From NCBI GenBank assembly GCA_008694505.1, contig VZDJ01007747.1, forward strand, positions 35,277,978 through 35,341,977: a stretch of 64,000 bases of DNA, written 5' to 3'. The translations under genes were made by a program, and so were the position numbers. Origin of the DNA: Cyanoderma ruficeps. Taxonomy: Eukaryota > Chordata > Aves > Passeriformes > Timaliidae. The notes under the pieces are model-generated. The model saw only the letters and a list, made by a program, of their open reading frames with translations, did not search any database and was not told where the DNA came from. Shown piece after piece: positions 1-56,343 of this stretch (position 1 is the stretch's first letter; each line of letters opens with the position of its first letter).

Positions 1-930
1 TTTTCTGAATATCTACTGAAGTTCTAATAACCTAATTTCATAATCTTGAATATAATGGGCTACGAAATCAACACATATGGTTGATAAAGGATGAAAAAAA
101 GATTAAGAAATGTCAGACAAAATGAACATCCACATAACAGGAAGACATGACATTTTCATCTTTATCAGAGAAGCTACACATGCCAAGATTTTTGGTGAAA
201 CGTGCTAGGTGATAAAAATGGAGGAGTGACAATGACAGGTTTCTCAGAGAGTTTATTCTAAGCAGTGTTAAGAATGCTGGTGATCTTTGAAACTGAACAA
301 TGTGTCATCAGGCAATACAGCCATGTGACAGCTGTGCATCACACATAAATATTTTGGTGTTACTATATTTGACATGAGCCCAATTGGTGAGGGGATGAGA
401 ACTGTTGCTTTCAATTGTAATCACAGGCTACATGTTCTTGGTAATTACAAATAATTTTGTATAATTCGTTTACGCGAAGTATAGAATTTGTTTGCTATAG
501 ACAACATATTAGTTTAACATACAGAAGTTGTATTTCTGCTTTACTACTTTTCTTTGGCATTGCCAGAGGTTTGGGGGATTTTTTTTTACTTTTCATTGAC
601 TGAAGCCAATTATTTCCAGTCCGTGATCACTTTAAACCATGAGAAAATGGATTTAAGGTAAGAGGAATTCTTTGGAAGCTGCTATCAAAATGTGTTCTTT
701 TTAAGACAAATTTACTTCATATGAACGTTGTCAATCTTAAACCAATGAAATTTAAAGCAATTATACATTGATGTGATGGATGTGTCAGATCTTTAGTCAG
801 ATCATTGCATGCAAGATGTGAGAAGGTGTGTTAATTTAATCAATGCCAGCCAAGGCTGTAGTATGCATACCAAGTGATTTTTACATGCAGGAAAGGAGCA
901 GTTATGGAAATGAAACAAATAAAAAAGGCA
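1..930. other. Downstream flank, or intron of the long JAKMIP1 form
   Basis: AT-rich sequence with no recognisable exon, repeat or RNA gene. If the internal donor at 1213 is used, this stretch is the start of an intron leading to exons outside the window. Confidence 0.6.
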
Positions 931-951
931 AAATATTGCAAAACAAAATAT

Positions 952-957
952 TTTATT
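952..957 (-). terminator. Poly(A) signal of the 626-aa form
   Basis: Canonical AATAAA on the minus strand, about 180 bases after the stop at 1139, followed by a U/G-rich stretch. Cleavage is expected around 930-940, giving a 3'UTR of roughly 200 bases. I saw no other AATAAA or ATTAAA between the stop and this site; longer 3'UTRs using sites further left cannot be excluded. Confidence 0.6.
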
Positions 958-1138
958 AGATGAAAACAAAACTATATGCAATTTATATTAGCTATATTAC
1001 ATCTTTATAAACATTAGTGAGCATTCTCTCCAAAACATATTAAGGCAGTGGCATCAATTTCATTATCCCAAGATACAACATTTAAAAAATAGGTACCTAA
1101 GCGACTTCCCTTAAACATGCACCAGACATCAGTAATCT

Positions 1139-43299
<42,161 letters not shown>

Positions 43300-45274
43300 C
43301 TGGAAGAAGCAAAGTGGTGGGAACACAATTAGGCTACAGCACTGAGCAGAATCAAACATCAGACTTAACATCCACTTTTAAAGCACTGATCTTCCTTGAA
43401 TTATAATATACTGCATAGTGTACCAGAGTATGAAAGAAACAGGTAAGAAGTTACTTGTATAATAATATTTCACCATCTTTAAACTCTATCCACTGTGTTC
43501 TGATGTTCACAGAAATAAAAGCATTTATAGTTATGATGAATATAGCATATAAATAGAAATTATATCTTATTCAAGACCTGACTAGAACCATGCTCAGGAT
43601 TCCCAAGAGGCACAAAGAAAGCCATAAATTAATTGAGGTAGTGTTTCAGTGGGAATAGTTTATTTTCTGCAGTAAGAAGAAAGTATTTCTTTCCCTAATG
43701 TAACAGTTATAATGCATAATTATATTATTCATAATTATCATTGAGTTTCACATCATCAGCATCTACTAAAAAGGTATCCCAGAACTGGAAAAACATTTAA
43801 AAATGTTTCTTAAAATATCATATATGTAACCTGCTTATGTTCAGGGCTGATATTGTTTGAAAAGCTACAATGGAAATAAGAACTTATTTAACTTAATTTT
43901 CATTTCCCAGTATGCTCTAAGATTATAAAGTATTCAATTATTTAAATCAGCTTTATGTAATATTCAAGGAGAATATCAATAGCAGACAAAGAACCCTAAT
44001 TACGATAATTAGGAAATCCCATTATTAGATTGCTTCATGTGTAGTTAGCTTAGAAGTTTAATCCGTGATTTTTTTCCTGTCTGCTCTCCTCTAAGAATAA
44101 ACTGGTGCTCCACACGACCAAAATGTGGAACAAGTGCTATGCTGAATTAGTTTCCAAACCCACGTTCTCTATGCATTTTTAAATATCTACATAATTTCAT
44201 CATTAATCTTTTGACAAAGCAGAAAGGTTCCTACTTTAAAACTGAATGACATTACTGGAGGATTATATTTCCAAGAAAATTATTATCAAATTGCCATCAA
44301 ACAATAAACTACTCTTTCCAACCTACTACTAACAGGGAGTTTTTTTAGAAATTGTATTAGAATGAAAACCCCATTCATTCCTTAGCACATACTTTCTAAA
44401 GGGTTAGTGACTCTTAACTCAGCTGTGTAGAGACAAACTAAACACTTCAGTTTTACGCTCCTTTTCAAGCACTGGTAGACAGGTGTTGAGTTACGTATCT
44501 TGCTTAGAATGACAAACCAAATCAGATGAAGAGTGAACAGAACACAGAACAGCAAGTCTCACTCTGTTTGACGATATTCCCATTCAGTTCTTTCATTTGT
44601 AAAAAGCAATTGAAAAAACATAAACTTTGCCAATTATTTGCTGAAGTAACTTAAGTGAAATACTTGTTGTGCTCTGTAACAGCAGGTATCTTTCCTTCGA
44701 AATACAATAATCTATGAAGTTATCCTATTCAATAAATTTTTGTTTGTTCCTTATATTCATTATATGAAGCATTTAAGTATATAATCTGTGAAAAAAAAGG
44801 ATTTTTTAAAAATACACTTTAATTCCATGATGTATCAGACCTACCTTACAAAACAAACACTGGTGTTATGGTGCTTTTACACATAGTAGCTGATTCAAGA
44901 AAAACAAATCAGCAATATTCTTACAGTAAATTTAAAAAAAGGAATTCTTTGGTGAGTAGAAGAAATGCGAGGAATTATTGTTCTTAATAAAGGAATTTCA
45001 TGCTATTAATTTATGGAGTTATTATGATGCTCAAATTACATTTAATACTCAAAATAACCTTAAAAACTACAGAGTCCAGCGTTATTCTTTGAAGTACTCC
45101 AGAATTAAAAAAACTCTCAAGGCATTGCTCTCAATCTTTTTTCCTTTAACTCTCAACATTTGAAAATTGTACTTTTCAAGTAAAATAAAAGCTTAGACGC
45201 AGAACCTGAAGAAAATCACCTTCTTCTCCTATAAACATTGAGGGAAGGAGAGTGGGGAGGGGAGCAAAAGCACC

Positions 45275-45450
45275 ACCTCCCAACCAAACTAAACATAATA
45301 AATTCCCTAAAACCACAAAACAAAACAAATGAAAAAGAAATAACCAAAAAAACCCAAAACCAAACCAACAACAAAAAACCAAACAAAACTCAAAGCAAAC
45401 AAAAAAAACCCCCACAAAACAAAAAAACCCAAACCAAGAAACAACCACGC
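45275..45450 (+). repeat. Strand-asymmetric A/C low-complexity tract
   Basis: About 175 bases made almost entirely of A and C in irregular AAAC, CCAAA and CAAAA runs; the JAKMIP1-sense strand is therefore T/G-rich. Long open frames on both strands here are artefacts of the composition. Confidence 0.8.
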
Positions 45451-45710
45451 ATCAAGCTGCATTGGTGGGCATAAAAAACCCTTCCATTTTCACTCTTCCC
45501 TAGATACATTTTCCAGCTTACCTATTGCAAAAGCAGGAACTATGGCAACACAAAGCCTATCTATATACTCACAGAGGCACATAGCCTAGACACACAAGGC
45601 CTGATGCAGAGACTGCATCCTGATTCCCAAATGAAAGGCATAGAACCAGTGAGTGCCCAGATCCTCTCCTAGCTGACTACCCATTTTTAATATTTGGATA
45701 AAGGTCAGGA

Positions 45711-45785
45711 CAAAACAAATAAATAAATAAATAAAAAAGCCAACAAAAAAATCCCCACAAAAAAACAAAAAATCCACACCAAACA
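45711..45785 (+). repeat. AAAT microsatellite and second A/C-rich tract
   Basis: Four to five AAAT units at 45716-45735, followed by a run of A with scattered C, similar in style to the tract 300 bases to the left. Confidence 0.7.
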
Positions 45786-48700
45786 ACTTGTAAACACATT
45801 GAGAAAAAAGGAAGGATAAAACTCTCCACTCTCCACTCTAACAAAATTTTACTGATTCAGACACTTCAACCAACAACCTATTTATTAACTCCCCATATGT
45901 CTGCTGAGAGAAAAATTCATGATGCCACCAGGACACAGTCCCGCAATCACTCCATGATTAAAAATAGCTACTTCCTGCACTCTGAGTTCTACACATTTCT
46001 TGCAAACCTTGGAATCATTTGAATGTATTTTATATTTCACACCATGAAAAAGGATAGGAAAGAGTAATGGATTCTAAATCACAAATCACATTTTCAGCAG
46101 TCTCTGGAACATGCCAAGTTTCTCACTTTACTTGATAGGTATAGGGGCAATTGTCATTGAAGAAAAACAAAATAAATAAATTTGACTGGATCTGAATCAA
46201 CTATTCAATAGTTTGGGGGATTGGTGTGTAAAAGATCAAAATATTTAACATGATTTCTCTTGCAGATGTTTTGGGAAATCCACTAAATTCTTAACATATT
46301 AGAAAAACAATCAGCTGAACAATGTCCTACCTTCCAATTTCTGTTCTATTGGCTTAACAGATTTAAAGGATACTTTTTATAACTACCTCAATCTCTTTCC
46401 TGGTTTTATCAAACAAGACCTCAAACTACATAATTAGTTGCTATGATGATTCTAGATATCAATAAAACTTACCAGAAAAAAAAAAAAAGGAGAAAAATCA
46501 GTTTCTGCAGAAACATGAAAGTGTAGCATCAAATAATTTTGATTACATAAGGGTAAGGAAAAAAGGATAGTGAGAAATAAGGATAGGGGGAAAAATAATG
46601 GGAAAAAACCCAATACTTGGGTTTGAAATTGAAAACTAAGTCAATTTAAAGAAATGCAAGTCTTTAAATGATGATCCTGTACAAAGACACAAATATATAG
46701 GGAGGGTTATATCTTTAGAGAGTGAGTTTTTCAGTAACAAACAGTAATCAACAGGCAAAGTAAGTAAATCCATAAAATCAAGCAATAAATGTGGATAGCA
46801 TGATAACACAAAAAATTTACTAAATTATATCAACCAAAATTCTGCATTCCAGCCTTATCTCAGACGTCAATAACATTATTCAGCCACAGCACAATTTTTG
46901 GAAGGTGAAATTGTCAATGAGTCATCTCAGCTGAAACACCAAGCTGTAACTCGGGTACTGGAAGGAAATAATAAAGTTTCTTCATCTAGACACTGCACCT
47001 CCACGAAAACAGTGCACCATTCTACTTCAATTTTTTTTATTTCAACCTTTCTTTTATAATTCTACAGAGCCTACTACCCTACAGATAGCACCAATAACCC
47101 TCACTGTGCTTGTGAACATGAGATGTAATGTTCTCATTATAGCACAATTCTGTACATTCAAGAATTTTAAAATAACTTTTATTACCATAGCATCTAACAA
47201 TAGTAAATGCAGTGGACACAGGTACAATGTCAACTTCATTAGTAACTTGCAGTTCACCTATGTTAGAGTTTAAAAGAACAGTGATCATCAACCAGTGACT
47301 GTATGGGAGCGACAACATTCATAGCTGCCTATGCCCAAGGCACACTTCTCACAAGGTTCAGATGACCTACATTTACTGCTTCAGTTCTCAGTTCTATGTA
47401 ATAAAACATGACTGAATGGATAAAAGCAGAAAAACCTCTACAGGATTGTAAAATAATACTCTTCCCGCCAATAAATCTAAATGCAAATTATCAGTATAGT
47501 TTTCTAAGTGTATGGTAGACTGGTCACATTTCTGATACCCCTTTGTCAGCTACCCACAAAGACAGATCTATTTCTGTAATAGTAGAACATTTGAGGGTTA
47601 TTTTCAATCATAGCCCACTTAGGGAAATACAGAGTTTCCTTACAGTGGAACACTTTGTAAATGTCACTTGATTTTTTGATGGATAAAACTAGAAACATCT
47701 TTATTGTTAACTAACAGCCCACATCCATTTTTTCAGATTCACAGCCTGAAGTCGAGTTATTCTTGCTTTAGTAAGAATATATTGGCCTTATAGGGCCACA
47801 CTATATAGAAACCAATCACCAAGCAACTATAAGCATTTTTTCAGTGTTTTTTTCCTGCCAGAAGACCTCAAAGTAACTGCAGAGCCATGTGGAAAAGAGC
47901 TTTCTTTGGTAAAGATTACAGTGTATCATGAGGAAGTCTTTTATGACACTTGCTCAGACTTCCACAGCAGGTGACATCCTTCGGATGAGCACAGGATCTG
48001 TAAAGCAGTCAACTCTTCTGTCCAGGTTGGTAATTACTTCCCTATTTTTTTCAACAGCATCTCAGCAAAGGTGAGCCGTGATTCTGTCACTCCACAGTCT
48101 TTCAGAAAATTCCCAATGCCCACAGGAATCAGTACCCAGGTTTTAACTTCCCACCATGAATCACTGGTTTCCAGGCCCTTATACAGCAGCTAACAGAACC
48201 AATTTGGCAAGTTCCTAAATGAATTTCACCAATGTATTAATTTTCTCTTCAGTGAATTGGTTGCCTGTGATGTGTGCATCTGTTAAAACACATGCAACTA
48301 TTTTTCTTTTTGATTGGTACTATCCATGCCACTGAATAGTATCCAGTATATTAATGTTTTCATTCTAGTGAAAGGACATAAAGAGCCCACAAAAAAACTC
48401 CAAAAAATAGCTCTTAGTTTAAAAGGAATTATCACAAGTAAAAAGGAATGTCTGAGTGGAAGAGGACACTGCACAAGGACGGGAAGGGATCCTGCACCAC
48501 CCTTCTGCATTACACAACACTTTCATACACTAGGATTTAGTGAAAACTTAACCTGAATCCCTTCTCAGAAAGCTATGAGCTTGATTCCAGGATTTTTTTT
48601 TATTTTGAGTAAATAAAAAATATTCACTGTCTTCAATGAACGTACATTAGCTATATCTACTCAATTTCACTTACATCACTGTTTCAAGGATTTACCAAAT

Positions 48701-49348
48701 CATTAATCATTAAAATCACTCTATTGGCCCTAATAAAAGACAAAATGCTACAAACAGGAGTCCTGTCACACACACAAAATAAAACAGGCACTAGCACAGA
48801 AAGGCAAAGTTCAAATGCAACAAAAAATGGTGAAACAGAACCCTCCCTCCACAACCTTCACAACTCAGCTCTGTTACACAGCCAGAGTGCTTTAGGGTGA
48901 TGGGTTCACTGCAGCTCTGGAGGGGCAGCTCTAGACAGAGCTGTTCCTCTCATCTCTGGGCCAATTCTTTCCGACACAGACAGGAGACCTGACCTGATGC
49001 CTGCCGTGTGGCACAGGCCAGGAGCCTCTGGACCTTCCCACTGTGCCCTGGGTATGAGGCAGGGAGATCCCTCTGCTCATACTGAGGAGCAGCGTTCCCA
49101 TTAAAGCAGAACATTTAAAAGCAAAAACAGAAGGAGGGAGAAAGGGCAAGTTACAGCATTTCTCAGTTAGGGCTAGATAAATGGCAAATACAGAGACAGA
49201 TTCTAGTATCTTTATTGACTATCACTGACACCCCACAAATGTAATCAACTTGTCAAATTTAGGCTTTTGGATTATATTGGACCAGCTGCGTTTAGCTACT
49301 CACCTGATTTTTGCAGGAAGCTTCCTTCAGGTATTTTTTAAAAACTTT

Positions 49349-49362
49349 TTTTTTTTTTTTTG
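49349..49362 (+). repeat. Poly-T run
   Basis: Uninterrupted T homopolymer of about 14 bases. No adjacent retroelement recognised. Confidence 0.7.
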
Positions 49363-50230
49363 GTGAGGAAATAGAATAACTAAAACCAGAATCTAGAAAA
49401 ATTAAAAATTCAGGGATGACAGCTGTGTAGAAAGTGTATAAGGCAACTGAAAGCTTTGGGGGAAGAGGTTCAGAATCCTGATTTGATGACTCAAGAGAGG
49501 AAGAACCTCAATGAGAGAAAACCTGAGGTTGTCTAACACTTCATTGCATCTTGAATATTTATTATTTTGTAAATCAATATGATAAACTTGAGAGGACAGG
49601 CAGGTGTAAGGAGGAGAAAAGGTGCTTCTGGATGTGAGATTAATTACCAGCTGAACAGTGAAGCAAACAGAGGGGACATGATTTCATTCCACTGTCTCTG
49701 ATCTCAAACATTATTTTGTGTTGTTGACTACTAAGTCTGTAAGCTACCTCATGCTGTGGCAGACAGCTCATATCCTCACCTCACTGCTCCAGCACAGAAC
49801 AATCACACAGCCCTGTGCAGAGCAGCATGAGCACATCAGTCAGCACAAAAAAAGAATTACAAAACTTCTTCACCTACCAAGGGGTGGCTCAACTTTCATA
49901 CAACTTCTCATTAAAGTCAGGACTCTTGGCCAAAATGAAGGTAGCAGCTGAGCCCAGTAATACAGAAGACTGGAAAAAGAACATGCTGCATTTTTACCAA
50001 AATTCCCATCATGGTCCACTTTTAAAGCCAAGTTCCTTAGTTCCTGAGATCAAAGTAAGGTTATATACTACAGAACTGGCAGTGCTGTTGCTTAAATTTT
50101 GAAGAGAATTCCCAACCTGTGCTCAAGAATTTAGGACCTCAACCTTGTGTTTGTCTATTGCATCAAGGACTCCTGCCCAGCTTCAATGTTCTTGAACCCC
50201 ACATGCAAATCTAATTTCAAATCTAGCTGG

Positions 50231-50292
50231 ATTATTATTATTGTTATTACTATTATTAATATTATTATTACTACTACTATTATTATTATTTT
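50231..50292 (+). repeat. ATT/ACT trinucleotide microsatellite
   Basis: About 62 bases of TTA units with interspersed G and C substitutions (TTG, TAC, CTA). Confidence 0.85.
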
Positions 50293-51413
50293 CTTATTGG
50301 CAACACACAGGCTAAGGCTTGATGGATTTTTGTTCCATCTACAATTCTATCACAGATGCCTTGTATTTTCTCTACCAAATCACTTAATCTCTCAGTAAAG
50401 TAGGCATTACACTTGCAGAAAGACTATCAGAAATGTATTCTGAGAACAATATTATTAAATAAAGGACTGGGTGCAGCTAATGAGAAATGAAACTTCAGAG
50501 ACCTAGAAAGAGTGCATTTTTTTTTTGGCAGGAATCATCAAATTTAGTGTCCCACAAACTGCAATTCCCTCAGAAGATCTGTTAACTTTCTCACAGCAGT
50601 GCTCTGATAATCAACCAGCTAAAACCGGTATTTCAAATACTGGTATTTGAGCAAATGTTCACTGCAGTGAACAGAGTTTAAGTTACTTTGGAAACTGGCT
50701 CATGCAACTGCATCACCTGGGATAAAATATTTAAAGTGAGTGTTTCAGCCAGACAGGAGCTTCCTTCCTCTCTCAGTTCTCTGAGAGGGAGCTGTGCAGT
50801 GGCCTCAAACTACAGTCAGTAAAAAGCACAGCTAGATACACAGCAAGAGCTTGGAGATAAACTTTTGTTTCTCTCTCTGGTTAAACAGGACAGAGACAAA
50901 CATAACAAAGCACAAGAAAAGCACAGAGAAGAAACTATGAACTGTGAACTCTTTGTTTAACCATCTTCCAATATCCACAAACAGAGAACGCTTCACCATC
51001 GTGAGAAGACTACAAATAAAATACACTTCTGGTAAGTGCCAGCAAATTTGATTCAAACCATTCCAGACTTGTTGGAAAAGTTGTTGGCAAGTTGGCCCCC
51101 AGAAAAAGAATGTGCTCTCTGAAGATACTAAAAATTGAATGTGGTAGCCATGAAGAGTTGCAGACAATATATTTATCCAGATACATGTATCAACATCATA
51201 ATTTTAAGGATAGTGTGGCTCAGAAAATTAAAAAATAGATACATTCAGTCATGGTTCACCTTAAAAAGAGGAAAACAGGCAAGAAGATAAAAATACAAAA
51301 CTCCAGAAATACTCTGTGACACACTGCCATAGACTGTGACACTTTCTGTTGTCCAGATTAGACTGCCCCAAAGGATTCTGAAGCTCAGAAATTAATTACT
51401 GCACATACACACA

Positions 51414-51431
51414 TACATATATATATATATN
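51414..51431 (+). repeat. TA microsatellite ending in an ambiguous base
   Basis: CA-like sequence passes into a run of AT dinucleotides and ends at an N at 51431, the only undetermined base I noticed. The repeat length in the assembly may be unreliable here. Confidence 0.8.
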
Positions 51432-53926
51432 ATGGAAATAAAGCTTCCTAAAAGCTTTCTAAATTTGGGATAATGTTAGACAGAACCAGACAACTTGGAC
51501 ATGCAACTCTGAGCACTTTAATATGCAAGCTGTGTATGCAACTTACGCGGGTGTCCGATTTATGGGGGCACAGCATTGCTAGCAGTGTATCCTAAACTGA
51601 TGAGTGCTGTCATAATCAAGCTGATCTGGACATCGAGGGGGATTAAAACGTGATTTGTCATTCACTCTTAAGAAAACATCCTTACGTCTCTTTACCTATA
51701 TAGCATCTCTCCTTCACTGAGAAATCAAGATTTCATTTCACAGTACTGTTTCAGAGAGCAGATTGTGAAGATGGTACAGTGTTTTGCAGAAAATTGAGGC
51801 CAAGACATGTCACCTAAAGCCTACAGAAGTTGCAATGGTTAAATGAAAAATGTTTATGCTTCAATGCTCCAGAACACAACCTTCTCCTTGCCATGTTTCC
51901 TGAAAAGAAGGCTATTCTCTGGAAGTTCTAAAATGGCTGTAAATCACCAGTGACCATGGGCAAAAATCTTTATTCAAGTTGTACTATCATGTAAATTTGA
52001 CACAGTTGCAATCCTATCTATGAATCCAGTTGTGTAAAAACGTAATTTTTATATTTTTCATACAATTCATATAATTTCTGCTGTTAATTGATCTTGGTGT
52101 TCAGTTCTGTTCCTCTTCCCACCTCATCCCCTAAAAGAGGTGGCAGAAGAAAGCCTCAAATTTAGAGTGGTGGCAGTGACTTTACACACAAACTTAGTCT
52201 TAATGAAGATTCAGTGGAAAACATGGAAACAGGTATTGCCAAGAGCTATTCTTTCTACACCCTCTCCCTACACTTTAGGTGAAATTCTGAATAAGATTTT
52301 CCTTTAAGGTCAAGGTTAGCAGAGCTATGGCAGTAACACCGTAATTTTTCACCTCCTACATAGCAAACCTATACTAGCAAAACTGAAAGCTTCATGTAAA
52401 TCAAGATTTGGCTGATACCTGCGTACATTGCCCTTGCACATGAAAGGGGAAATGCTGAAATGCTGCCTGTTTCAGTGAACAAGGGTAAAACTGGGAGCTC
52501 TTCAGTGAAATCATGCTTATTCCCCTCCCAGGGCATATCAATTCAAATGGCTGCGCATACTATTTATTAAATTTTTTTTGCAGTAGAGGCATCTGGAAAC
52601 ATCAGAAACAACTTCATGAATACTTCCCAAATGTTGTAAGGGATTAAGAATAGAAAATTACTAGATGTTTGCTTTGAGATATGCAAGTCTTCACCAGTAA
52701 ATAACAAGGTTATTTGTTTCCTTTCATTGTCCCAGAGTATGCATTTTTTATTCTTACACTGATTGTTGGAAGTTAATTGAAACGCCCAAATACTCTCTGC
52801 CTCCCTTCTACTACAAAAATCTCACATTTTTGCCCTGTGCTGTAGTAACATCCAGAACACCTGTATAAATATAGTAAGTGCAGATGTGTACAGGATGGGT
52901 TTCCTTCAGAAAGGATAAGTTGCAGCTGTTGAGATTAAAAATTGTGTCCTTCAAGATTTTCCCCTAGAAACCAATGTTCACACAATGCTATGGATAAAAC
53001 AGGATTTTGGCCACATGCATACATATATTGCCACAATAAAATCCCATTATCAAAGCTATTTGATATTTAAAACATCATTTGGAACTATTGACATTACAAA
53101 TTAATTGAATCAAAGAGCTGAGAAAAACAAACAAAAAGCTAGAAAAGACAACTACAACCAAGAAAGAGCCTATTTATCACGAAAAAGCACCAGGTACTGC
53201 AAAACCGGTATATCCTAAGGAATTCTCAGAACTGCCAAGTTTATGGTCTCTCACTACTGTTTACTGAATGCACAACCCATAGGCCACACGTTTCTCACAG
53301 TTCATACCTTTTTTTTCCATTCATACTCATTTATGAACATACAAGGAGCTTCAGAAAAGACTGAAGATCTGTTGTGCTTTAATACTGGACAGCAAGCCTG
53401 ATACACTTGAGAGCCCTTTCCATAATGTTAGAAAAGTTTGTTTAGTTTTGTTTTTAAGACCTCTTGCAAACACTCAGCACATAGATGATTACTTTTAGAT
53501 GACTAAGTGCAACGTCACTTATCTCAACATGTCCATGACCAACCACAGACTTATCTAATGGCAAAACATGTGTGGGAATTCTGCCAGCAGCTGCACAGCC
53601 ACCGGCCACCCAAATGTTCTACCTTGTTACATCTGCAAGTAAGGAAAACTCTTTAGACACAAGCATGTCATAGTACTTGTTTTCTGTGTTTGGAAAATGA
53701 TGGATCTGTAATCATGTGGCAGTGAACATAAGTAATATCTGTATAGAGGATTAGTCAGCACAGATTGTTTGTTCAAAAGTTGTTAAGAAAAGATGGAAAC
53801 ATGACAGCAATACCAAAGTTTATCTCAATTTCATTTTCAGCATTCAGAAAAAGGGGGAAAGTATTAATCTTTGATAGATTTCATGATCAGTCAGCAAAAG
53901 AAAGAAAGAGCCATTTAAAAAAATGG

Positions 53927-53951
53927 GCCTGGCCCTATTGCAGGGCCAGGC
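53927..53951. other. Perfect 10-bp GC-rich hairpin
   Basis: A 10-base arm (GCCTGGCCCT) is followed by a 5-base loop (ATTGC) and its exact reverse complement. Eight of the ten stem pairs are G:C, in sequence that is otherwise AT-rich. Function unknown. Confidence 0.6.
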
Positions 53952-56190
53952 ATGCTGCAGCAATCCTAAATTTCTACAGAAGCAGCCTGTCATTCTCTAA
54001 AGCAAAGTGCAATCTCACAGCTGCATGATACAGGAGCACCATTCCTGCATGAATGCTTGTGTTTGCACTTCCAGGCTGAGAAGACAGTTGGAAGAGATCA
54101 GGAATAGTCTGAACAAATAACAAGACAGGAATATGCAAGAAATCTGACTCACATAGAAAAACAGGGACCAGATAAGCAAGACCTTTTCCTGCAGCATTGG
54201 GCAAATGTGCACAAGCAATTCAGAAGATGAAAACCCACAGTTCAAATTTTCATAAGGTAGTTCTGACTCTTAGGATAGATATAGATAATTGCCACATGAC
54301 AAAATCACTTTCCAAAATACATTGGCTGTTGAAGACTCACGTTTGGAATACTTCATCTTTATTATGCAGAGTCAACTAAACAAACTGTTAAGTCTAAATC
54401 AATTTTTTAATCTGTGTTCCACTGTTTGAATGTATAGGAACAGAGCAGTCTAAAGGACAATAGGGGGATAATAATCTTTAAATAGCATCCTTTTAAAATT
54501 TAAAAATCAAAATACATTTACCTTCACAGAAATCCAAGTGATAATAGTCATCAGATGGGTTTAGATTTTTTTTCCAAAACCAGCATCATTTACTGTGTTA
54601 TTATTAAGTAGATACGAAGATAATCTTTCTAGATAAATCTATGACTGAAGTTCCTCATGCATTTACCATTAAGTGTTAAACCCAGTCACAAGAAAAGGAT
54701 GAACTACTCTCCCAGGCACAGGAGAAAATTTAGTAAACACATCAGTTTATCTGTTGCCCCCAAAACAAATTCAGTTACAAATTAGAAATTGCAAATTAAA
54801 ATAATTATTCTCTATATTGAAAATTAATTACATTAGAAAATATTAAATTATTTTAGACATACTTCTTCACTATTTATGTTTCTTTATGACTTATACGATA
54901 ATGAAATTCTGTGAAGTGTTAAAATCAAAGATACTACAATGAAGTAGTAGCTGTATTTGAGTGTCATAGAAAACAGATGGGCCCTAAGACTCATTCTATA
55001 TCCTACGTTTTTCACTTTATTCTTTCCTTCTTCGTGACTTTTTTATTAATGATCATGCATTCTACAGCTGTCAGTTCCCATAGCACTTGCCTTATTTAGT
55101 GTCATACTTTTCTGTTCAGAGAAGGAAGTGTTCACTGTGCACTATACTATATATAACAAGGTGTATTTCAAATCAAGTAAAGTTTGTGAGTAGCAAAGAG
55201 GCAACAATTTCAATATGCAAACTACAAAATAGCCATTGGGAAAGGATATTATTTCCTGGGTTACTGCTGCTTTACTTTTCTTGCTGTACTACTTTTCTTG
55301 CAAACCTCAATTATATCCTCAATATCTTTCTAGATAAAAATGTCTTTTCTAGAGATTAACAGCATTTTGCTGTAGAAAGAACAGTTCCACAGAGTGGGGA
55401 GTTACTATTTCTTGGTATTTCTAATCCAAATAACTCTGTCATCGCTGCAGGACTACCACAAAATGAAAATACCAAAATTAGGCATGGTGTTAAACTGTCA
55501 TCCTTATCATACTTATCTAACAGGAGGAACAGGTAATTTCAAGATGATCCTTGAAGCAAACAAAGTATTATGTTGGGGTTTATGCATGGCATACATAACT
55601 GCCTGCTGAATACCCAGACATGTACATATTATAAACACATAAAAGTCAACAGAAGGCTGGGAAAGTCTGTCAAAGGAGATTAGCTTTCTTGACTGAAACC
55701 AAAGCAACTAAAGCCCTTCTTCTTTAGTAATGGTGACAGATATAGCTGAGGTAACACAGTGGTCAAGTTAGCAAGCATATCGTAAACATAAGACACTAAG
55801 CACCCTTCTGTACTCCACATCTTAGATGCCATGGCAGGTGGTGGGGAAAAAAAAAATTAATAAAGAAAAGAAATCACATGAGAGAAAAGGTTTATATCAA
55901 GAATCTGTTCAGTGATTCCAGAAAGTGTCTCTGTAAAGAGAATGAAAGCACAAAAAGACAAAAGCTTCACATAGATTTGGTTTATTTTCTGTCTGCAAAA
56001 TATGGTTTTTTAAAAGTCTCTCTCAGTACAAAAAGATTTTCAAACTTGAAGCTTCAAATGGTATTGTCTCTAATAAAATGATAGCATCATATCTGTATGG
56101 CAGATTTATTTTCTTCCTACCCAACCAACATGCTGGCAATGCACCGTACCTTTCTTTTCTCCGGAGGTTTCTGAGGCAGTTGTGTTTGAT

Positions 56191-56343
56191 TTTAATTTAA
56201 AGAGGTAAGACTGAGCAGCACTGGTAGCTAAGTCACAAGCTATGTTTGTTCTGGGACTTTCCACACCACAGCTCCTAGTCCTGTTGGAAAGTTCTCCTTT
56301 TCATCAGCAAGGAGGGTTTCCTGAGCAATATTAGTGACATCAT
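56191..56343 (-). other. Unassigned candidate terminal exon
   Basis: A strong acceptor (ctcttttcttttgtttaacag, ending 56344) precedes an open frame reading DVTNIAQETLLADEKENFPT and GLGAVVWKVPEQT, stopping at 56240, with an ATTAAA signal at 56196-56191. The composition looks coding, but I recognise no protein family, no partner exon is visible, and the frame would need one base from a previous exon, unlike the phase 0 JAKMIP1 exons. Confidence 0.25.

Noticed and set aside
45176..45474. Long open frames rich in Phe/Gly/Trp (minus) or Asn/Lys/Pro (plus)
   Set aside because: Products of the A/C low-complexity tract; no real protein composition.
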